The notes below the pieces were generated by a model. The model searched no databases, was not told where the DNA came from, and worked only from the letters and a program-made list of their open reading frames with translations. The position numbers and the translations under genes were made by a program. Shown here piece by piece: positions 43,568-52,539 of a DNA stretch of 64,000 nt. The stretch's first letter is position 1. Each line of letters begins with the position of its first letter. The stretch is from positions 62,001 through 126,000 of the forward strand of contig NZ_CP031455.1 of NCBI RefSeq assembly GCF_003391135.1. The letters run 5' to 3'. This DNA is from Streptoverticillium olivoreticuli subsp. olivoreticuli (GTDB lineage: Bacteria; Actinomycetota; Actinomycetes; Streptomycetales; Streptomycetaceae).

Positions 43568-45261
43568 CCGGGCCCACGCGACAGCAGATCCTGGACCACA
43601 TCACCGACAAGGTGCTCAGCCTTCCCGCCGACGAGCTCGGCACCTCCTTCGCGGAGCTGTGGGACTGCCTCAGTGGCGCGGACACGGTGACGGCAACCGA
43701 GGTCGAGATCTCCCCCCGAGACCAGACATTGGCTGTGCGGGGCACCGTCGCTCTTCCCGGGCAGGATCCCGTCCAAGCTCACTTTCTCTTCACCGGGGAC
43801 CCTGTCACCTCGCTGACGCTGCGCCTGCCCCGCCCCGGCTGGACTTACGGCGACACTGAGCGGAGCTACGATCTGGCGGCGGTGCGCAAAGCGCTGTATC
43901 CGCAAGGCAGCGCCACGCCGCCGACGCCGACGGCGGTCATCACCGCCCCTCTGGGCGGTGCATACACCTCGTGTGTCGAACTGCCCCTCACCGTCTCCGG
44001 GGGCACATCGTTCGTGCTGCTGCTGTCCCAGGAGGAGGATGAGCAGAGGCTGGTGCTCGTCTCACCGCCGGACCAGACGGCACCGCTTTCCTCCCTGGAC
44101 GAGCTGATCAAGCTGCCCCAGCTGAAGAGCTGTGCGTTCACTGTCCCCTCAGAGATCCCCATGACGGGTCTGCGTCTGGGGGCGCTGCGGTTCGTCGTCG
44201 ACCCACGCGGCTCCCGTCTCGAATCCGTGCAGATCCAGGTGCTGACGCCCGACTGGGAGATCTCGAAAGACGTCTCCGTACTGGCGCTGAGGCACGTGGC
44301 GATCGGCTTCACCGTCGCGTTTCCCCCTGCACCGGCGCCCCCGGCGGTGTCGGCGGGCCTCAGCGCGACCGTCGCGCTTGCGGGAACGGAGGTGAACGTC
44401 TCGGTGGCCTTGCCCCAGATGGACCTGTCCTTCGTGGGCTATTTGCCGGACGCCTCGATGTCCGGGGCCTTGCCGGCGGCGGCACAGCAGCAGTGGAACG
44501 GCACCGGGTTGTCACTCGAGAAGCCGGGCATCAGTATCTACGGCGAGGCGAATCTGCTCCGCAAGTCCTGGACGCTCGGGTGCCGTTGGGATGGATCGCT
44601 GAGCACCGGGAAGACGAGTTTGGACGGACTCACGGTCGAGACGTCAGACCAGGGCGCAGGCCTGACGGTTACCGCAGGCGCGCGGGCGGAGATCGCCGGG
44701 GCGCGCTGCGCGGTGACGCTCGTGAAGGCCGACGGTTGGGAATTCCAGGGCACGGTAAGTGATGTGGATGTGCCTGCCGTGCTCGAATGGATGGGCATCC
44801 CGGTCCCCGCGCAGATCACTCTCGACGCGGTGAGCGTCATCTACTCCTTCACCTCTGGCGACTTCACCGCCATGTGTGACGCCTCACTGAAATTCCAGGA
44901 CCTGTTCCTGGAACTCGGCGTCGTTGCGGAGAAGACTGCCCAAGGGACGGGGCTGAACGCCGGACTGCTGATCGATGACTTCTCCTCCCCCGATGTCTTC
45001 CCCCTGCTCTTCACTGGAAGTTCTGCGTTCAGCCAGAAGAACGTAGAGGTCGAGCTTGGCTGGAAGAACGTCACGCCGCTGCCGGTGGCCCGGCTCGTCC
45101 GATATTTCGGGGCGTCACTGCCGGCTGAGTTCCCGGAGGAAATCCTGCCAGAGATCAAGGAGGCGAAATTAATCTACACCAGTGTGCAGGACACTTCGAA
45201 TCTCGTGCTGGGTTTCAATTCCCCCTGGACGTCCTGCAGCCTGGTCGCGACAAAGCAATGA
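43564..45261 (+). CDS. Beta-rich cassette protein, carrier/adaptor-like family (copy 3)
   Basis: The 565-residue protein starts with a helical segment (RQQILDHITDKVLSLPADELG) followed by a strand block (LAVRGTVALPGQDPVQAHFLF) similar in layout to copies 1 and 2. Later blocks (LRLGALRFVVDPRG, WTLGCRWDGSLSTG, LSFVGYLPDASMSGALP) are all-beta. No named domain or signal peptide is seen. It lies between the peptidase gene (ATGA overlap) and the ADP-ribosyltransferase gene (29 bp downstream). As with the other copies, an effector-loading role is inferred from this constant proximity. Confidence 0.75.
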   Translation: MTGPTRQQILDHITDKVLSLPADELGTSFAELWDCLSGADTVTATEVEISPRDQTLAVRGTVALPGQDPVQAHFLFTGDPVTSLTLRLPRPGWTYGDTERSYDLAAVRKALYPQGSATPPTPTAVITAPLGGAYTSCVELPLTVSGGTSFVLLLSQEEDEQRLVLVSPPDQTAPLSSLDELIKLPQLKSCAFTVPSEIPMTGLRLGALRFVVDPRGSRLESVQIQVLTPDWEISKDVSVLALRHVAIGFTVAFPPAPAPPAVSAGLSATVALAGTEVNVSVALPQMDLSFVGYLPDASMSGALPAAAQQQWNGTGLSLEKPGISIYGEANLLRKSWTLGCRWDGSLSTGKTSLDGLTVETSDQGAGLTVTAGARAEIAGARCAVTLVKADGWEFQGTVSDVDVPAVLEWMGIPVPAQITLDAVSVIYSFTSGDFTAMCDASLKFQDLFLELGVVAEKTAQGTGLNAGLLIDDFSSPDVFPLLFTGSSAFSQKNVEVELGWKNVTPLPVARLVRYFGASLPAEFPEEILPEIKEAKLIYTSVQDTSNLVLGFNSPWTSCSLVATKQ

Positions 45262-45289
45262 CACAGTGGCACAGATTGGACTTTTTCTC

Positions 45290-46342
45290 ATGCTCGACGA
45301 CGTTATGCTGAACGAACCGACAGTAAGCGGAACCACGCTAGGCGATCCCGTACTGAGTAATCTGCCCAAGATTCCCGTGTTCCCCTACCTCCGGCGCCCG
45401 GTGCCGCCTCATGTGTTCCGCTTCGACCTGCGGGAGCCAACGGAGCTGTTTCAGGATGGGTTCTGGGCCTGGGGGGTCGGGTTCGATCTGTGCCGACATG
45501 TGGCCGGATTCAGTGCGTATCAGCGCCGAAGCGGCTTCGTGAGCACGGCTTCGGACGTAACCACTGCCTTGAACATGTTCATCAGCTGGAAGGTCAGCAA
45601 GGCTGATCTGACCAAGGCATGGGGTATCGACGTGAAGCTGGCCAAGTACATGAGTGACTACAGCCGAATCGTCGAACAGGCCAGCGATCCGGAGCTCCGT
45701 GCACAGCTGAGCCTGAACCCGGCAGCGAGACTCAAGATCCTTATAGACCTCCAAAAGAAGGAGCTCGAGACGCTCAAAAAGGCCCAGACGGCGGCCGAGA
45801 ATCGGAAGGCCGCCGGATGGGTGGAGGGGTGGCTGTATGTGATCAAGCCGGATCCGCACTATGTGAGCGTCGAGGAAAATCTTCAAAACCCGCAGCGCCG
45901 CCGGCTGTCCGGGCCGCGCGCAGTCAAACTGTCCCGCGAGGCTACGGAATGGGATGCCGTACTGCATATTCCTCCGCAGCTCATCAGGCAGGCGATAAAG
46001 GTCAGGTTTACCCGGATCAAGACCGCTCCGAGACAGATCGCCAAACTGGTCTATGATGTCGGACTCGATATCGCCACCAACACGTCGTTCGACGAGAAAT
46101 ACCAATTCGATCCGTACGAGTTATCCCAGGGCCGGTATCTTGGACTCATCGGATACTGGGCCCCGGTGGACACGAAGACCACCCCCACCATCTACGCCCC
46201 CGGCTCCACGAATTTCGTCAAGCTCACGAAGGAACAGTGGGAAGGAAAGGCAGAATTCAACCAGCCGGGCGGACCACGGTATCCTTTCGGACGACCTGCT
46301 GAAGTAGCCCCGGCCTACCCGGCGTTTGCCGCGAAACCCTGA
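45290..46342 (+). CDS. Pertussis-toxin S1-like mono-ADP-ribosyltransferase
   Basis: The 350-residue protein starts with the three hallmarks of the R-S-E class. VFRFDLREPTELFQDGFWAWG carries R44 and matches VYRYDSRPPEDVFQNGFTAWG of pertussis toxin S1; split for length, the shared core is FQ(D/N)GF(W/T)AWG. FVSTAS at 83-88 matches FVSTSS. E220 in TEWDAVLHIPPQLIR matches E129 in SEYLAHRRIPPENIR, with IPP seven residues after Glu in both. The residue two before the Glu is Ala rather than Gln, which may change target specificity. A charged helical insert (about 150-185) separates the motifs. Such toxins transfer ADP-ribose to host G proteins or other targets. No signal peptide is visible. An in-frame GTG/ATG upstream (45182) would overlap the preceding gene and is less likely. 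The region after 46342 is IS debris. Confidence 0.8.
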   Translation: MLDDVMLNEPTVSGTTLGDPVLSNLPKIPVFPYLRRPVPPHVFRFDLREPTELFQDGFWAWGVGFDLCRHVAGFSAYQRRSGFVSTASDVTTALNMFISWKVSKADLTKAWGIDVKLAKYMSDYSRIVEQASDPELRAQLSLNPAARLKILIDLQKKELETLKKAQTAAENRKAAGWVEGWLYVIKPDPHYVSVEENLQNPQRRRLSGPRAVKLSREATEWDAVLHIPPQLIRQAIKVRFTRIKTAPRQIAKLVYDVGLDIATNTSFDEKYQFDPYELSQGRYLGLIGYWAPVDTKTTPTIYAPGSTNFVKLTKEQWEGKAEFNQPGGPRYPFGRPAEVAPAYPAFAAKP

Positions 46343-46529
46343 AAACGCATCTCCCCAGAATAACTGAAAAAGTCTGGTGATCTCGGAGCGGTGCTGGTCA
46401 GCTGAGCCTGGTTCCACCGTGTGATGGCCGCCCTGTGGGCAGCAAGTCAGCCCTGAGGCCCGCCTGGTGCAGGGCCATAGATGTGATTCGTAGACGGTTC
46501 CGGTGTGCTTCTGATTCTTCTTCGGGGTG

Positions 46530-47350
46530 ACGCAGGTGGCGGATTCGGGTATGCCGGCTGGGATGCGGTATCCCGATGAGGTGACCTGTCCCCTGATCAG
46601 CGGGCCGCCAGCGCGCCGGGCACGTGTGCCTCAAGGCTGCGGAGTTGTCTGAGAAGTGGGTGGCTCCGCCTCGGCATCACGCAGACGTGGGCCATCCTGC
46701 GGCAGTTGGGCGTCGGCCCCGGATCCCGGTGCGCCGAGCCGCCGAGCCGCCGAACGGGACGACGCGGCCTTGGCGGTGTGGTTGAAGAGGTGTGGCCGCA
46801 CATGGAAAAACAGTGAGGGGCTGGGATGCCTGGCTGTGCTTCGGGACGAGTCCATGCAAGGCCTGCGGCCACAAAAGCACGCGCCTGGTCCCACCGAGGC
46901 GTCACACCCGTGGTCCGGACCCGTGTCAGGGTCTCCGGACGGATCTGCATGGCCGGTCTCGTCTGCTGCAGGCCTGGCGAGCGCATGCGGCTGGTCTACC
47001 AGATGATCGTCCACCTTGGCCGCAGGAACACAGAAAGAGAGGCTTTCGCGAGGACGGCTTCGCCCGCCCCCTCGACACGGCCCACCAGCAGCTCGGCGGG
47101 AACCTCGTACTGGTACAGGACAACTCGAAGCAGCACACAGCACCTGACTGGCGGCCTCCCGGATCCCTCCCCGTACGCACCGGACCTCAACCCCGCTGAG
47201 GGTGTGTGGTCGCACCTCAAATGTGCCCTAGCCAACATGGCCGCCTGCGGCATCGACGCCCTCGCCGATTTGACCCGGGTCAGACTCAGAAAATGTAGCA
47301 CCGCCCCGGCCTCCTCAACAGCTTCATCACCGAAACCGGACTCACCCTCA
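46530..47350 (+). pseudogene. IS630-family transposase, decayed
   Basis: Pieces of an IS630 transposase occur in order but in several frames. They are GMRYPDEVT near 46555; ARAWSHRGVTPVVRTRVRVS and MAGLVCCRPGERMRLVYQMI from 46880; GFREDGFARPLDTAHQQLGG near 47040; and APDLNPAEGVWSHLKCALAN near 47180. Stops and frameshifts separate them. No complete element ends were identified. Confidence 0.8.
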
Positions 47351-47525
47351 ATAGCCCATGACGTCACTCCCGGAGACGGAGGATCAGAAGCACACGAAGC
47401 TCCCAGTGCAGGCAGTCGATCTTGGTCGACAACCCATCTACCGGGAGCTTCGCCACTACGCACAGCCCAACCGCCCGTCCCCCTCACATCAGGTTGGGAC
47501 GGGCAACTCATCCTGTCAGCCGTTG

Positions 47526-47855
47526 CTATGCCTTGCTGTAAGCCTCACGAATACCAGCTGGTACGCGACCACGATCGTTCACGTTGTACCCGTTCTTCTT
47601 GGCCCAGGCACGGATCTTGGCAGTGTCTTCAGCAGGCCGGGTTCCAGCGCCCCGGTCCGACGACTTCTTACCCTTCCCCTGCTTGCGACCGGCCTTCACG
47701 AAGGGGGCCACCGCTTCGAGCAACCTCTCGTAGCTGTCTGGCCCGAGATCGACTTCATATGCCACACCATCCAGGGAGAAGATGTGAGTTTCCGCCTCTG
47801 CGGACTCCTGGCCCGTGAGGTCGTCGGTGTAGATGGTGATGATTTTCTGCGCCAT
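47526..47855 (-). CDS. lsr2: Lsr2-type nucleoid-associated protein
   Basis: The 109-residue protein has the Lsr2 layout. An N-terminal dimerisation domain (MAQKIITIYTDDLTG to VAPFVKAGRK, about 1-57) is followed by a basic linker and a C-terminal DNA-binding domain (about 76-109). That domain carries the minor-groove RGR at 95-97 in NDRGRVPAGI. Lsr2 binds AT-rich, often foreign, DNA and silences it. The ATG at 47855 gives the canonical start; a longer frame to 47969 would add unrelated residues. It is flanked on both sides by IS630 relics and is probably an accessory paralogue. It could silence the comparatively AT-rich toxin genes upstream; that link is inferred from position. Confidence 0.9.
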   Translation of the reverse strand: MAQKIITIYTDDLTGQESAEAETHIFSLDGVAYEVDLGPDSYERLLEAVAPFVKAGRKQGKGKKSSDRGAGTRPAEDTAKIRAWAKKNGYNVNDRGRVPAGIREAYSKA

Positions 47856-48289
47856 GGGGAAACTATAGAGTATGTGAGGCCAGGGCGCCTGATTTTCCAC
47901 AAAATAGAAAGCTCCGTTCTGCAGAGGATTCTGTACGGCCCATGTCTCCTTAAATCCTTCTCGCCTCAAGCGCCAGGCAGTCTCGATGATATGAACGGTG
48001 GCGACAGCCCTGCCGACGTGGTTTGTGTCCTCACACTTCCCCGCCGCCGCACGGTGACTGCGTTCGGATAGCTTCCTGACCAGAGAACGAAAAGACCCTC
48101 AGTCTGACACATGCCCGAAGGCTCCGACTTGCGGTCAATTGGCCACATCAGACTGCATTGCCTCTCGGTCACCACCGTCAAAGACTTCCAGACTGGCACC
48201 CAATACGGAACGCAGTCTTCGCTGATTGCAGAAGCCCTCAATGAACTGGGATTTTCCCTTCGGAGTGACGGCGGATCAGCCTGCGGATG
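47856..48289 (+). other. Gap between lsr2 and IS630 fragment
   Basis: No gene is recognised. A 64-codon open frame at 48111-48305 (start MPEGSDLRSIGHIR) runs into IS-derived sequence and has no convincing ribosome binding site. The lsr2 promoter should lie in the first ~150 bp. Confidence 0.4.
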
Positions 48290-48640
48290 CATGACGGTGT
48301 GGTGAGGTATCCCAATGGGGGTGCCCTCGGGGCACCAGGCCGTAAGAGAGCAAGTCCGTTTTGAGACTGCCGGGTTGCCTGCCGTAGAGGCTTCTCTGCC
48401 AGTGGCGGCCGGGCGGATGCCTGTGTCGCGGAAGCCGGCCCATGCCTGGCAATACGGCCCAGCTGGAGGGCGGTGCGGAGTCTCTGCACTCGAAGGAGCC
48501 ATCGGGCGGGCCTCGCGGATGAACCCGAAATCTGGCCGCGCAGGGAAAGACACTGAGGGACCAGGGCACGTGGCTGCGCTTCGAAGACGAGTCAAGGCAG
48601 AGCCACGGCATCAAAGCTGAGAAAAAGCCTTCCGCGAACC
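48290..48640 (+). pseudogene. IS630-type transposase fragment
   Basis: A short stretch near 48540-48620 encodes GKTLRDQGTWLRFEDESRQ, matching the 'TWVCFEDESGQ' catalytic block of IS630 transposases. The flanking sequence is too decayed to delimit the element. It lies about 1.3 kb from the larger IS630 relic and could be part of the same or a related insertion. Confidence 0.55.
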
Positions 48641-48758
48641 GATCTTCGCTCCATCATGACCGCCTCTCCAAAGAAAAATCCTCAGAAGTTGCTGTCCAGT
48701 CCAGGAGCCGAGCGCTAGCGCCCTCTCGGAGGTAGTGATTCTGCGTCACATACGCGAA

Positions 48759-49088
48759 TCAACTCTCGAATTCCCTGACACCAAACATACTCAAGAGCGA
48801 TGAGAGGAATTTTCGCGGGACCGCCGAGGTCTCTTGGGCCATTAGCCAGCTGAGGGAATCCGAAAGATCAGCCATTTGAGACTCGGACAGCCTTTCCAAG
48901 ACGGACGCCATCCCTTCCAGCTCTTTAATGGAAACCGTCGGGTCGAGTTGATCTTCCTCCGCAGAGGATAGGAACCAGGCGAGATTGACGGAAATTTCCG
49001 TCAACGCGTGCGTGAGCGAAGGGTAGGTAGGCAAGAATTCACGCCCCTCAGTCCTAGGTATACGATTTCGAGATCCAGCCCGGCTCAT
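48759..49088 (-). CDS. Small hypothetical protein (109 aa)
   Basis: Not recognised. The predicted product is acidic and mostly helical (LTHALTEISVNLAWFLSSAE, IKELEGMASVLERLSESQM, LSDSLSWLMAQE) and has no signal peptide. Codon use is less GC-biased than in the cassette. No operon partner is apparent. It could be a real small gene or a chance open frame in decayed DNA. Confidence 0.4.
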   Translation of the reverse strand: MSRAGSRNRIPRTEGREFLPTYPSLTHALTEISVNLAWFLSSAEEDQLDPTVSIKELEGMASVLERLSESQMADLSDSLSWLMAQETSAVPRKFLSSLLSMFGVREFES

Positions 49089-49934
49089 AGAATTAGGCGC
49101 CAGCGCCTTACGCTTTCACTTATTCCTGACACTCCGGACCATGCTGGGTCCGAATCCTCTTAGAAGTTTGGAAACCCCATGAAGTCCGGACAGGTAGATC
49201 CAGGGATAGACGCGGTCACCCATGACCAGCAATACGCTCGTCGCCCCGCCTCTAGATCAACTACCATGGGGTCCACAGGAATACTTACAGGCCCATGCAG
49301 AAGTAGTCAACGCTTTCCAGGGGCAGTGCTGAACAGAGCAGTCGCCGATTGAGCACCCCTTCATTTCCTTCCTGAAGCGCCTGGTCTTACTGTACCCCGG
49401 GCGCAACAGAAGGTCTGGATACGCTGTCGTGTCGCACCACAAGAACCTGCTGGCAAGTCATTTCGTTTGCGTGATCTTGCCGGACCAGAGTGAGGCGGCA
49501 ACAAAGCTTGTTGAGCGGCTGAGCCGCCATCGATGGACCGACGAAACGCACCATGACATGACTCCCGGGACGCCGCAGCCCGCGCCCTCACCTGCTGCTG
49601 CAGACTCACCAGCCAGACGGTCCCTAAACTAAAGTTGTACGCACGTGTACGAATAAAGCTTTTAACGACGGATACGATCGTGTGAGGCTCAAGGGCAAGT
49701 GCAGGATGCATCATAGACAGGTAAACGCATCTGCCCATACCGAAGTAGGTTTCGTGAAGCGCGTCAACTCACGCCACGGGCATCTTCTTACCTCCGCCCT
49801 CGGCAGCACAGTCACCAGATCGATCGCTACGACTGGCGTAACACAAGCTGGCCCCAACTTTCAAGAGTGGGGATTTAGCTCAGGAAGCAGATCGCAGCAT
49901 CAAACAATCATCCCGCTTGAAAACTTGAGCCAGC
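49089..49934 (+). other. Gap upstream of the WhiB-like gene
   Basis: No gene, RNA or IS is recognised in this ~850 bp. It is comparatively AT-rich toward 49640-49700. Short open frames on both strands lack ribosome binding sites and family signatures. The promoter of the WhiB-like gene probably lies in its last 200 bp. Confidence 0.4.
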
Positions 49935-50276
49935 GTGACACGTCCAATTAGCTCTCCTGATATCGACCCGCTCTCCAGACGACGACTCCCCCGCTACCTC
50001 ATGGGGCTCCACACTCTCGCCAGTTGGTACCAAAGAGCGGCCTGTAGCGATGTTGATCCTGAACTGTTTTTCATCGCAGGAAGAAGGGAAGGAGAGCAAA
50101 CCGAGATAGCTCTCAAGATATGCGGTTCATGTCCCGTTACAAACGAATGCCTGGAACATGCGCAGAAAGCCCCAGAGCCATACGGAATTTGGGGAGGTAC
50201 GACTGCGCGAGAACGTGGCTGGGACAGCTTGGGAAAACGTCGATTCAAGATTTCGAGCAACAGCACCCCTTGCTGA
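49935..50276 (+). CDS. WhiB-like [4Fe-4S] transcription factor
   Basis: The 113-residue protein has the four Wbl cysteines: C37 (AACSDVDPELFF), C63 and C66 (CGSC) and C72. The G-[IV]-W-G-G turn (YGIWGGTTARERG) follows. Wbl proteins bind a 4Fe-4S cluster and act with the principal sigma factor in development, redox response or antibiotic control. A GTG at 49935 is the start used; an internal ATG at 50001 is an alternative. The stop codon is the TGA of an IS end (CTGAAATTCTTTCATCCTGG), so the basic C-terminal tail, normally used for DNA contact, may be altered. The subclass cannot be told from sequence alone. Confidence 0.85.
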   Translation: MTRPISSPDIDPLSRRRLPRYLMGLHTLASWYQRAACSDVDPELFFIAGRREGEQTEIALKICGSCPVTNECLEHAQKAPEPYGIWGGTTARERGWDSLGKRRFKISSNSTPC

Positions 50277-51065
50277 AATTCTTTCATCCTGGTTCTGGGG
50301 GGTGAAACGGGCTGGCCAGAGGAGTGGTGTGACGACGCGAGGCTCCTGGTCGTTTGCGCTGGTGCTCTCTACGCACCATGCTTCGTCCCAAGGAACCCTG
50401 CTTGATCCCGCATCAAGCCACGCTCGACGTCTCCTATCAGCTGGTCGAGCATGTCTCGTAGCAGATCCACGCCCGTCAGCGTGAGCTCGACACCCGGTCT
50501 TCAATGCGGAAGAACGAGACGTTCGCACAGGTCGGTGCCGATTTCGGTGTCCCGGAGTCCACAGCCTGCCGATACCCTTGAGGCCCTCGCGATCTGGGTA
50601 CCCGGGCCCGCGGGCGGCCCTGGTGGGCCTGGGTAAGGGCGACTTCGCCGTCGTTGACGGGACGCTGATCCCGACCGACCGGGTCGCCGCGGACGAGCCG
50701 TACTTCTCGCAGAAGCACCGACGGCACAGCATCAACATGCAGGCCATCACTCGCCCGGACGGGACCCCTCTGTAGCTCTCCCCCGCACTGCCGGGAGGAT
50801 GCACGACCTGACCGCGGCCCGGGCACACAGAACCCTCCAGGCGTGCCTCACCCGGCAGATCCTCGTCCTGGCCGACCCGCGCCTGCCAGAGAGCCGGCGC
50901 CACCGCCCGCACCCACGGCCACGCCAGACTGCGAACCCCCGGCGAACGCGCCTACGCCCGGCTGAAGACCTGACACATCCTGCACCGGACCCGATACTCC
51001 ACCAAACCGGACCGGAACCATCACCGCTGCAGTCCGCACCCTCCTGACCAGCGACTATTCAGGTT
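50275..51065 (+). pseudogene. IS5-family element relic, interrupted by a group II intron
   Basis: A diverged left end (TTCTTTCATCCTGG, 50280) opens a decayed copy of the element at 22793. Recognisable transposase pieces are LDVSYQLVEHVS (50425), RKNETFAQVGADFG (50510) and LVGLGKGDFAVVDGTLIPTD (50610). QKHRRHSINMQAITRPDGTP (50710) also remains. In-frame stops and shifts occur throughout. The right end is displaced beyond the intron to 53127-53139 (GAAAGAGGTTCAC). Confidence 0.8.
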
Positions 51066-51128
51066 GTAGGGTCGGGGGCTGGCGCGGTGGCGGAGTACAT
51101 CCGCTCCGTTTCCAGCCCCCGCCGCTTC

Positions 51129-51161
51129 GAACCGTGCATGCGGTTCTCCCGCACACGGCTC
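51129..51161 (-). ncRNA. Group II intron domain V
   Basis: The 33-base minus-strand segment starts GAGCCGTGTGCGGG and ends CCGCATGCACGGTTC, forming the classic domain V hairpin with a GAGA-type loop region. This is the catalytic core of the ribozyme. The intron ORF stops at its first bases. Confidence 0.9.
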
Positions 51162-52539
51162 ACCGACGCCGTTCACCGGCGGCATTCGGTCTCTCCCGCC
51201 AGGGCTTGCCTGCCCTGGGTGCAACGACGGTTCCGTAAGGGCTGATCAGGCCGAGCCGGTTCGAGGACGAGACCGCGAGTACCCACCATCCGAAGGCCCG
51301 GCTGCGCCGGTGCTTCTTGCTGATGAAGTGCGCGATCCGCTTCTCTGCGTATCGGCCGATCTTGCTGAAGCGCCGGGCGGAATGGCCGTACTTGAAATAC
51401 GCCATCCAGCCCCGGAGGAACATGTTGGCCTCCTCCACGATCGCTTCGACTCGCAGCGGGAGCCAGCGCCGTCCGGTGATTTCCCGGATTCGGTCGCGGG
51501 CGTGCTGCATGGCCCTGTCCGAGGGCCAGCGGGCGAGGAATTCGAACCGCCGGCGCCCGTGCAGCCCGCGTGAACACACCTGGCGATGGTGAAAACCGAG
51601 GAAGTCAAAACCTTCCCCGCCCGTCTGCAGGTGCACGATGCGGGTCTTGGACGCCTTGGGTTCCAGGCCGAGTTGGGCCAGCAGCTCGGTCAGCCGCGCG
51701 AGTGCGCGTTCGGCCTGGCTGCGTGACCAGCACATCACGACGGCATCGTCGGCGTAACGCACCAGGATCCCGTCGTGCTCGTCCCAGGCCCGGTCGAGCC
51801 GGTGCAGGTAGATGTTGCACAAGACGGGCGAAACAACGCCGCCCTGCGGTGTCCCTGTCACCGGCCGCCGCACCCGCCCGTCCTCCAGCACTCCAGCCCG
51901 CAGGATCTGCCGCAGGAGCTTGAGGACGGACTGGTCGCACACGCGCTCCTCAACCGCTTGCATCAACTCGTCATGCGGAATCGCCGAGAAGCACTCGGCG
52001 ATGTCCGTCTCCACCACCCACCGGCGCCCTCGCGCGTGCTCGTCTACGAGCACCTGCAGGGCATCGTGCGCCGACCGCTTCGGGCGGAACCCGAAGCTGC
52101 AGTCGAGCATGTCCGCCTCGAAGACCGGCTCAAGCACGATCTTCAGCGCGGCCTGCACGATCCGGTCGCGAACCGAAGGAATGGAAAGCGGCCTGCGCTC
52201 CCCCGCGGTCCCCGGCTTGAGGATCAGCACCCTCCGGGTGGGCAGCGGCCGATACCGGCCCGCCCGCAACTCGCCAGCCAGCTCACCGAGAAGACGGTCA
52301 ATGCCATACTCCTCAACGTGGGCCAGGGTGGTGTTATCGATGCCTGGTGCGCCATTGTTCGCACGCACCGCAGCCCACGCGCGCCGCAGAACGTCCCTGC
52401 GGTGGATCTTGTCTGCCAGCGCATGGAACCGCCGTCCGGGATCGGCCTTGGCCGCCCGGTAAAGCGCATGCTGCAAGGCACGGACCGTATCCGAGGGAGA
52501 ACGTCCCCCGACGGCGGGAATAGCCACCTGGGCACTCAC
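51160..52539 (-). CDS. ltrA: Group II intron reverse transcriptase/maturase
   Basis: The 459-residue protein has RT blocks in order: GAPGIDNTTLAHVEEYG, RVLILKPGTAGERRPLSIPS, FGFRPKRSAHDAL, VVETDIAECFSAIPHD, GTPQGGVVSPVLCNIYL and the catalytic YADD at 262-265. A maturase X domain follows (EANMFLRGWMAYFKYG...IGRYAEKRI). No HNH endonuclease domain is visible, so mobility would rely on nicked or single-stranded target DNA. The protein binds and helps splice its own intron RNA and primes reverse transcription at new sites. The frame is intact, so the intron may still be mobile. Confidence 0.92.
   Translation of the reverse strand: MSAQVAIPAVGGRSPSDTVRALQHALYRAAKADPGRRFHALADKIHRRDVLRRAWAAVRANNGAPGIDNTTLAHVEEYGIDRLLGELAGELRAGRYRPLPTRRVLILKPGTAGERRPLSIPSVRDRIVQAALKIVLEPVFEADMLDCSFGFRPKRSAHDALQVLVDEHARGRRWVVETDIAECFSAIPHDELMQAVEERVCDQSVLKLLRQILRAGVLEDGRVRRPVTGTPQGGVVSPVLCNIYLHRLDRAWDEHDGILVRYADDAVVMCWSRSQAERALARLTELLAQLGLEPKASKTRIVHLQTGGEGFDFLGFHHRQVCSRGLHGRRRFEFLARWPSDRAMQHARDRIREITGRRWLPLRVEAIVEEANMFLRGWMAYFKYGHSARRFSKIGRYAEKRIAHFISKKHRRSRAFGWWVLAVSSSNRLGLISPYGTVVAPRAGKPWRERPNAAGERRR

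Noticed and set aside
45182..45289. N-terminal extension of the pertussis-S1-like protein to 45182
   Set aside because: It overlaps the preceding gene, adds residues unlike the family, and would not place the catalytic Arg near the N-terminus.
582..46342. Contractile injection system, Tc toxin or umbrella-toxin locus
   Set aside because: I found no sheath, tube, baseplate, ATPase, RHS/TcC, TcA or ALF-repeat components among the proteins.
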